The notes under the pieces were generated by a model. It was not told where the DNA came from, did no database searches, and was given only the letters and a program-made list of their open reading frames with translations. The position numbers and the translations under genes were made by a program. From Rhizaria sp. SCN 62-66 (lineage: Eukaryota; Rhizaria, unplaced), in assembly GCA_001724265.1 (NCBI GenBank), contig MEDY01000051.1, positions 1-64,000 of the forward strand: DNA of 64,000 nucleotides, read 5' to 3'. Below are positions 57,950 to 64,000 of this stretch, one piece after another; the stretch's first letter is position 1; every line of letters begins with the position of its first letter.

Positions 57950-60900
57950 ATGCAAGCGCCCTCCGCCCCCAAGGTCTCGCTCCCTGGGCTGGCGCCTCCG
58001 TCCGTGGCCCCGGGCACGGCGTCTGCCGCGTCGCTTGACTCGGGCCTTGGCGCCTTCGACCACCCGGGCTCGCCTGTGCCGGCGATGGGCCCCCAGGTCG
58101 TGATCACGCACTCGGCGCTCAGCTCCCGCACCAAGACGGAGCTGCCCGCGCGCCGCCCCGGAGGCGCCTCGCGCCGCGCGCCCTCGCCCCACGGCGCGGG
58201 CGGCTTCCACGGCCACACGCACCACACGCCATGGCGCGAGAAGGTCACCGAGGACTCGGCGGCGAACCCGTTCCTGGTAGACTTCCTCCGCAAGCACAAC
58301 GTCATGCCCGAGCCCTCCGCGGGCGACGCTACACAGGGCCAGTTCCCCTCCTCGGCCTCCTCTACCAGCGGCGGCGCGAACGGGAGCTCGACCACAGCCC
58401 CCAGAGGCGGACTGTCGACGAGCGGCGGACCCGCGCGCTCGCTGCCCGACTCGTCCACGGCGTCGACGGACGAGCTGGCCGACGCCAACTCGCCGCTCAC
58501 GCCCGACGCCTTCCATCAGCACGACCTCGCCGTGCCCGCCGGCTCCGGCTCCCCGCACGGACTCTTTGGCCAGCGCACGCTTGCGTCCGGCCCCGGCGCG
58601 GCCCCGGCCGTGTCTCTGGGCACCCCCAGCAAGGGCCTGCCGCCGCGCCGCCCGCCCTCCTCGGCCGCGAGCTCCGCCGCCGGAGCCGCCGCCGCCGGCG
58701 CAGCCGCGCCCTTGCTCTCCACCGCCGCTGCCGCTGCCGGCAGCTTCGCGGCCGCGCCCCCCGCGTCCCCGCGCTCGCTCGCGCACCCGCTGCCGCACAC
58801 CGCGGCCCCCGTCTCTATCTCGGGCCTGCCCGGTGCGGCGCCAGCGAGCCCCCTGGTGTTCCCCGCCGGCCGCCGCGGGTCCGACTCGACCTTCATCGCG
58901 CTCCCGCCACAGTCGCTGCTGCTCGCACAGGGCGGCAGCGCTGCCGCCAGCTCCACCATCGCCGGCGGCAGCGGTACGCATGTCTCCGCCGCCGGTGGCA
59001 GCAGCAGCAGCGGCAGCAGCAGCGGCAGCGGCAGCGGCGCGACGGGCTCGGGCGGCGCAGGGATCTCGTCGCTGCACATCGAGGTGCGCAACACGCCCGC
59101 CATGATGAACAGCACGCTTTCGGCGGCAGCAACCGTGGCCGCCGCGACTGGTGGCTCGCGGTCCAGCACGCCCGTCGTCACCAACGTCGCCGCCGCCAAC
59201 GCGGCCCTCGCGGCGCTGTCGGCGCTGGCCAGCTCGGGCAGCCCCGCCGACGGCAGCAACAGCCGCCCCGCGCCCACCGTCTTCAGCCTCAATAACAACA
59301 GCGCCAACGCGAGCATCCTGGCCAACATGGGCGGCAGCAGCGGCAGCCTCCCGGTGCCCGCCGTCTCGCTCATCAACAACCCCACCGCCCACAGCATCAG
59401 CAGCAGCAACAGCAACGCGGTCGCCAGCGCGCGCTCCCGCAGTAGCAGCACCGCCAGCACCGGCTCCACGGCCTCCGACACCGCCGCCGCCACGGCCGCC
59501 GCGGCGGCCGCAGCGCTGCAGCTCCCGGTGACGGCCAACGGTCCCGCGTCGCGCCGCGACTCCGCGTCTGGCGCGCCGGGCGGGTGCAACGGCGTGACGG
59601 GCGGACCGTCGATTCTCTCCGCGACGCCGCTGGGCGCGCACTCGATCGCGCGTGAGTCGCGCAAGGTCGCGCTGCAGCCCGAGTACTCGAAGGTTGCGTG
59701 GAACCGGCACGTCATGGAGCTCGAGCAGGCGGACAAGCGCCGCATCGCCGACCTCCAGTTCGGCGTCACTGACTCCACCGCCTCCGCGGACGGCGCCGCC
59801 GGGGCCGCCAGCGCGGCCAACACGGCCCGCGGCCCCGGCACCGCCCGCGGCCCCGCTGACGCTGACGCCGGCAAGGACGGCCAGGACGGCGGCGACGGCG
59901 CCGGCGCCGACAGCAGCGCGGACTTCGGCGGCCCCGCGGCGCCCAGCACTGCGGCGCCGGTGCCCGCGGAGCTGTCCGCTGCGGCCGCCGTGGCCTCCGG
60001 CGCGGTGTCGGGCATCACGGGCCCGCGCGTGGCGCCCGCGGGCGTGAGCGCGGAGATGTTCGCGGCGGCCGAGGCGCAGCTGACGCCCTACGCGCGCTCC
60101 AAGCTGCCCGTGGAGCACGCGCTGTGGCCGCGCACGGGCACAGGCGAGGTCGTGATCCCCTGGTCCGTCGTCGCGCAGCACAACATCAAGGCCGACTCGT
60201 GGATGGTGCTCGACAACATCGTGTACGACATCACGGCCTACATTGCCTTCCACCCCGGCGGCCAGATCGGCATCGTCAACTTCTCCGGCGACAATCGCGG
60301 CCACGCGCCCGCGGGCCACCCTCAGGGCCAGCACGAGGGCCGCGACGCCACCGAGGCCTTCAACCGCTACCACAAATACCTGGATCACCGCAAGATGCTC
60401 GGCCCCTACAAGCTCGGCGTCATCGCGCCCTCCAAGCCTTGTCCCAGCGCCGGCGCGCCGAGCGGCGGCAGCGGCTCCAGCGCGAGCAAGGCCAACACGG
60501 CCCCCGCGCCCGGCGCGACGGGTGGGGCTGGCAACAGCGGCGGCGGGGCGGGCGGTGGCGGCGCGGGCGGGCGCCCCCCGACGCTCTTCCCCCCCGAGTC
60601 CGTACTATGGCCGATGGTGCCGACCACGGAGCGCGAGTCGGGGTTCGAGCCGGTGATTCCGTGGAGCGAGATCCGCAAGCACAACATCCGCGCCGACGGC
60701 TGGATGGTGCTCGACGACATCGTGTACGACATCACAGCCTACATCCCCTCGCACCCCGGCGGCCAGATCGGCATCGTCAACTTCTGCGGCGAGAACGGCG
60801 GCGTGGCGCCCAACAAGGACCACCCACAGGGCGAGCACAAGGGCTCGAGCGCGACCGAGTCGTTCAACTTTTACCACAAGTACTTGCCGCACCAGAAGAT

Positions 60901-61165
60901 GATGAAGCAGTACCGCATCGGCGTTGCCGAGAAGCGCACACCCGAGCAGGAGGCCGCGGCCGCCGAGGAGATCCGCCTGCGCAAGGAGAAGCTGCTCAGC
61001 AGCAAGAGCAGCAGCAGTAGCAGCAGCAGCAAGAGCAGCAGCAGCAGTAGCAGCCGTAGCGGCAGCAGTCACAGCGGCAGTCACGGCGGCAGCGGCCACA
61101 GCAGCGGCCACAGCAGCAGCAGCAGCAGCAGCAAGCACAGCAGCCACAGCCACAGTCACAAGTAA
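57950..61165 (+). CDS. Tandem cytochrome b5-like domain protein
   Basis: One open frame of 1071 residues; the stop is TAA. Residues 1-720 are disordered, rich in Ala/Pro/Ser/Gly. Two closely similar cytochrome b5-like heme domains follow, about 724-822 and 884-985. Each has the core VIPWS..(A/R)(Q/K)HNI(K/R)AD, WMVLD(N/D)IVYDITAYI, and the heme-ligand motif HPGGQIGIVNF with the axial His at 768 and 935. The expected second axial His falls in a variant context (YHKYLDH, YHKYLPH) after a long loop (NRGHAPAGHPQG) that is larger than in classical b5. The two domains are more like each other than like other b5 domains, suggesting internal duplication. The C-terminus is a Lys/Glu stretch and then a Ser/His/Gly tail. 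It has no transmembrane helix or reductase domain, so it is likely a soluble electron carrier or heme sensor whose partner is unknown. Confidence 0.83.
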   Translation: MQAPSAPKVSLPGLAPPSVAPGTASAASLDSGLGAFDHPGSPVPAMGPQVVITHSALSSRTKTELPARRPGGASRRAPSPHGAGGFHGHTHHTPWREKVTEDSAANPFLVDFLRKHNVMPEPSAGDATQGQFPSSASSTSGGANGSSTTAPRGGLSTSGGPARSLPDSSTASTDELADANSPLTPDAFHQHDLAVPAGSGSPHGLFGQRTLASGPGAAPAVSLGTPSKGLPPRRPPSSAASSAAGAAAAGAAAPLLSTAAAAAGSFAAAPPASPRSLAHPLPHTAAPVSISGLPGAAPASPLVFPAGRRGSDSTFIALPPQSLLLAQGGSAAASSTIAGGSGTHVSAAGGSSSSGSSSGSGSGATGSGGAGISSLHIEVRNTPAMMNSTLSAAATVAAATGGSRSSTPVVTNVAAANAALAALSALASSGSPADGSNSRPAPTVFSLNNNSANASILANMGGSSGSLPVPAVSLINNPTAHSISSSNSNAVASARSRSSSTASTGSTASDTAAATAAAAAAALQLPVTANGPASRRDSASGAPGGCNGVTGGPSILSATPLGAHSIARESRKVALQPEYSKVAWNRHVMELEQADKRRIADLQFGVTDSTASADGAAGAASAANTARGPGTARGPADADAGKDGQDGGDGAGADSSADFGGPAAPSTAAPVPAELSAAAAVASGAVSGITGPRVAPAGVSAEMFAAAEAQLTPYARSKLPVEHALWPRTGTGEVVIPWSVVAQHNIKADSWMVLDNIVYDITAYIAFHPGGQIGIVNFSGDNRGHAPAGHPQGQHEGRDATEAFNRYHKYLDHRKMLGPYKLGVIAPSKPCPSAGAPSGGSGSSASKANTAPAPGATGGAGNSGGGAGGGGAGGRPPTLFPPESVLWPMVPTTERESGFEPVIPWSEIRKHNIRADGWMVLDDIVYDITAYIPSHPGGQIGIVNFCGENGGVAPNKDHPQGEHKGSSATESFNFYHKYLPHQKMMKQYRIGVAEKRTPEQEAAAAEEIRLRKEKLLSSKSSSSSSSSKSSSSSSSRSGSSHSGSHGGSGHSSGHSSSSSSSKHSSHSHSHK

Positions 61166-63215
61166 AAACAACTCGCCTTAGAGATGTACAAAAACATCTA
61201 CAAGAAACAAATGTGCTCATCTGTGCTCATCTGTAGTTCCGGTACTGCTGCATATGCTTGACGTTAACTTACCATAAGAACAGCCTACAATTCCAATAAT
61301 AATCAAAATACGTTTATTTTTGTCACTTTGCTCTGTTTACACGCAATGTGCAGTACGAATACGTGTTGGTTTTTGGCAACATTTTACAACATCTTTGTTC
61401 AAGATCTTTATTCCTTATGTTGACATCTTGCTGGTCGCAGTGTTTGTTGATTCAAAACACTGTTTAATCTTTTGGATGTGCATACGCGTGTGTATATCTT
61501 GGTCGTGTCTTATGTCTGTGTCTTCTGTGCTTCGTTTTTTTGAAGTTGCTGTCTCTTGCTGTCTTTTGCTGTCCTTTGCGATGATTTGTTTCGCATCTGA
61601 TTTGTTTCACATCCGCATATCATCGCATCGCATGCTATTCCGTGTGTATTCTTCTTTCTGCACTCTTTTACTAGCATTGTTGTTAGGAAACCTTTGCCCA
61701 TTTATACCCTACCTATTATCATGTCTCTTTTTTAAACACACAAGGGGATGCTTAGACACGATACGACACTCTCACGTTTCATGTTTCGCCACCAATATGG
61801 TGCGTTTCAGGGTTCGTTGTCTTATTATTACAAAACTTGTTTTTTGTGTTGTCCTTATTGTTGTTGTTGTTGTTGTTGTTGTTGTTTCGTTTCATATTGT
61901 ATCGATCGTTCGCCCTCTTGTTTCCCCCCACTCTTTGTACTCGCCCACACGTGTCGTGCTGTTTCCCTTCGAGTCATCATGCAAGTCACAAGCAAGCCGT
62001 TGCTGTTTCGCGACTGCGCCCGCGTTGCTCCTCTCTTCTCCGATCCGCTCCTGACTCTTGCTCTCTCCTCACATTCATCGCGCAACATCACGTACAGTCG
62101 TCTCAGATTTGTTTCGTACATTCCATTCTCTTATTTCTCCTGCAGTACATAGGAGTCGCAGTCGCCGCGTGGTCTTCTCCTCGCGCGCGTGTGCTTGCTT
62201 ACCAGTCTGTTTTGTCAGTTTATTTGTTCGTTTCGTCTCTTTCGCACCACAGTTTTGTTTGTTTTATTTTTATCTATGTGTCATATACGATTATGTATAT
62301 CTTCATTTATATATCTCAATCTTTCTCTGCACTGTATCTGCATGTCACTGCTGCACACACACACACACATATGGTTCTCGAATGAACGTATGTAGCGACT
62401 ATATCTGCGTTTGTTTCTGCCCCGCGTCGTGTTCGCCAGCTGCCCGCTGCCGATTTATTTGTCTCACCTGGCCACGTATGTCATGTCAATGACTGTTCTT
62501 TCTGCCCCCTGCATGCTCTGTCTTGTATTTTGTGTATAGTTCGTCTGTGTATGTCGTGATGTTACTTATTTTGACATCAATTTCTTCTTCTCGACCACTT
62601 TGGTCCCACGTGCGGCTGTGCTGTTTTAATAACAGATACACACACCAGCACGTCAAGCCAGGAGCATAGTGGGCTACCTGCGCTGCGACTGCAAAGACAC
62701 ATTTGATTCTGACTTTGTCCTGACCGCCTTCGCGAAGCAGCGTGAAGAGAGATAAGAGACTGTTTGAGTCGAGAGCACACTTCTTGAGTTTAGAATCATA
62801 TTAACGCATCGAATACAATTTGCATGGATATTATCCTCATACGATCTACGAAAAAACCACCCTTCAGTTTGCATCTGCATCATTTATCGGCATAATTTGT
62901 GACTGGTGACAGTAGTGTGGTGACCTGGCGACACACAACGGCAGAGAAAAGCAGCCGACCCCACTCGTGAGGAACGATTTTTCTGAACAAAAATTCAGTG
63001 TGTCTGTTCGGCCAACTGAAATGTAACCAAGTGAAATGACTACTATATCAACATTTATTTTGTAAATCCACAAGTTTGCTTCAAAATTGCGTATAACTAC
63101 GATGTAATATCTTGTGATACTTTTCCTTCTCCACCTTCCCTTACAACGCAATAATCTTCATTCTTCTTTGTCACAGGCTGTCTCCTCGAGCTCGGTGGCG
63201 TTTTCTTTACCACGA
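61166..63215. other. Gene-poor pyrimidine-rich region
   Basis: About 2 kb downstream of the cytochrome b5 gene with a T/C-rich plus strand from 61320 to 62580. It contains a TTG run (61858-61886) and a short AC run (about 62355-62370). A 244-codon frame (61320-62054) is open but reads as Cys/Phe/Ser/Val-rich translation of pyrimidine sequence with no ATG at its start. A T-rich acceptor-like GTCACAG ends at 63176, 39 bases before the next gene's ATG. Confidence 0.45.
61858..61886. repeat. (TTG)n microsatellite
   Basis: A TTG trinucleotide run of nine to ten units in the pyrimidine-rich spacer. Confidence 0.85.
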
Positions 63216-64000
63216 ATGGAGAGTATCCCGACGGAGCTTCAACGCGCCGTGCGCGAGGATGCGCCATCACTTGTCTTCCCCGCTGGCGACGCTACCTTGT
63301 CCGCGTCGCTATCCCAGTCTATGGTAACTTCTCCCGAGTTTATCTACCTCGCTGCGGATCACGGTGCTGCTGCCTTGCTCAGCGCCATCTTCAAACAGTA
63401 CCCCACGACTAGTCCCAACATTTTGCGCCCGTCTGCACCGCTGAATGCACCCGTCTCATACGACGCAAAGGCCTGTAGTGTTCACGACTCCCTCCTCACG
63501 ATTGCAGCGCGCCTTAACAGCGAGCCCCTCGTTGCCGCGCTCCTCGCCTCCCACGCAGATCCTAACGCAACTCGCTCTCTACTCCTTGGCGGCACACCCC
63601 CTCTTACTGCCGCTCTTGCGTTGCTGCCTGCTTCAGAGCCCGTTCTTAAGCTTCTGCTGGGTGCTGGTGCCGACCCTGCTCCTCCTGTCTTATTCCCGTC
63701 CTTTCTCTCCCCGCTCGCGGCCGCCGCGCGCGTGCCGATGACCGGCGCCGGGTACGAAGCTCTGGCTCGCTATCTTTGCTGCACGTTTGCCACGTATTCC
63801 CTTGCGTCGCCGCGGTTAATGACCTTGCTGCGCTCAGAGATCCGCGAGGCACTCGACCAGACCACAACGAAGCGGCTCGAGACACTCGAAGCACCCAAGA
63901 AGTCGGTCATCACTGAGAAGAAACGCAACAAGAAGAAGGCTATGAGCAGCTCCGGCGGTCCGTTTGGCTTTCTCGGTTTCGGCAGCTCTGGTGCGAACAC
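63216..64000 (+). CDS. Ankyrin-repeat protein, 3' end beyond window
   Basis: A frame open from the ATG at 63216 to the window edge (261 codons, no stop reached) begins MESIPTELQRAVREDAPSLV. Ankyrin-like helices are visible: DSLLTIAARLNSEPLVAALL followed by ASHADPNATRS, and TPPLTAALALLPASEPVLKLLLGAGADPAP. The spacing fits the roughly 33-residue ankyrin unit and the GADP turn. After residue 170 the repeats decay into a helical stretch, a Lys-rich patch (EKKRNKKKAM) and a Gly/Ser/Phe-rich end. The gene uses less GC-biased codons than its neighbours. Ankyrin repeats mediate protein binding; the partner is unknown. A possible 5' UTR intron ends at the CACAG at 63176; the frame is also open from there. 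Confidence 0.72.
   Translation, partial: MESIPTELQRAVREDAPSLVFPAGDATLSASLSQSMVTSPEFIYLAADHGAAALLSAIFKQYPTTSPNILRPSAPLNAPVSYDAKACSVHDSLLTIAARLNSEPLVAALLASHADPNATRSLLLGGTPPLTAALALLPASEPVLKLLLGAGADPAPPVLFPSFLSPLAAAARVPMTGAGYEALARYLCCTFATYSLASPRLMTLLRSEIREALDQTTTKRLETLEAPKKSVITEKKRNKKKAMSSSGGPFGFLGFGSSGAN

Noticed and set aside
57821-60388. 855-codon minus-strand frame opposite the cytochrome b5 gene
   Set aside because: It is an Arg/Gly/Ala shadow frame; the plus strand encodes recognisable heme domains.
61320-62054. 244-codon hydrophobic, Cys/Phe/Val-rich frame
   Set aside because: It lies in T/C-rich DNA where stops are depleted, begins without ATG, and includes a valine run from a TTG microsatellite. 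It looks like a membrane protein only by composition.

Overview
This is a 64 kb stretch of nuclear DNA from a free-living unicellular eukaryote. Spliceosomal introns interrupt at least six genes. The coding sequence is very GC-rich and the spacers are AT- or pyrimidine-rich. Proteins carry long Gln/Asn/His/Ala tracts. The gene set is eukaryotic: alpha-actinin, an ABP34-type actin bundler, peroxisomal ether-lipid synthase, SDP1/TGL-type lipase, SMYD methyltransferase, NZF/PUB protein, ARM-PH protein and cytochrome b5. AGPS together with an ABP34-like protein points away from plants and typical fungi and towards an amoebozoan, obazoan or other protist lineage. I cannot name the species.

Layout: alpha-actinin (-, 542-3772); tandem SpoVS-domain protein (+, 4737-5669); AGPS (-, 7460-9944); divergent Hsp70 (+, 11275-13561); patatin-type lipase with a giant disordered tail (+, 14608-21384); two-RRM protein (+, 22254-29354); a 3.8 kb gene-poor pyrimidine-rich stretch; ABP34-like coiled-coil protein (-, 33132-34691); MYND-SET protein (-, 35525-38065); NZF-PUB protein (-, 38624-40918); six-exon ATP-grasp enzyme (+, 41470-44051); unknown polyQ protein (-, 44281-46041); ARM-PH protein (-, 46833-52481); unknown H/N/Q-rich protein (+, 53221-57273); double cytochrome b5 protein (+, 57950-61165); a 2 kb pyrimidine-rich gap; and the 5' part of an ankyrin-repeat gene running off the end (+, from 63216). 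There is no operon-like organisation. Themes are actin cytoskeleton, lipid metabolism (AGPS and lipase), RNA binding and ubiquitin/p97.

The most striking signal is a probable change in the genetic code. Three genes contain one in-frame TAG each (26961, 54874, and 45870 on the minus strand). The reading frame and protein character continue beyond each TAG, and in the RNA-binding protein the second RRM lies downstream. All 14 genes whose ends are visible stop with TAA (9) or TGA (5), never TAG. One TAG sits inside a CAG-encoded Gln tract and another abuts a related AAC/AGC tract. UAG read as an amino acid, most likely Gln, is the simplest reading. Other notable points are a tandem SpoVS protein in a eukaryote, a 5' splice-site consensus of GTACGT in place of GTAAGT/GTATGT, and acceptor-like YAG sites just upstream of many start codons.
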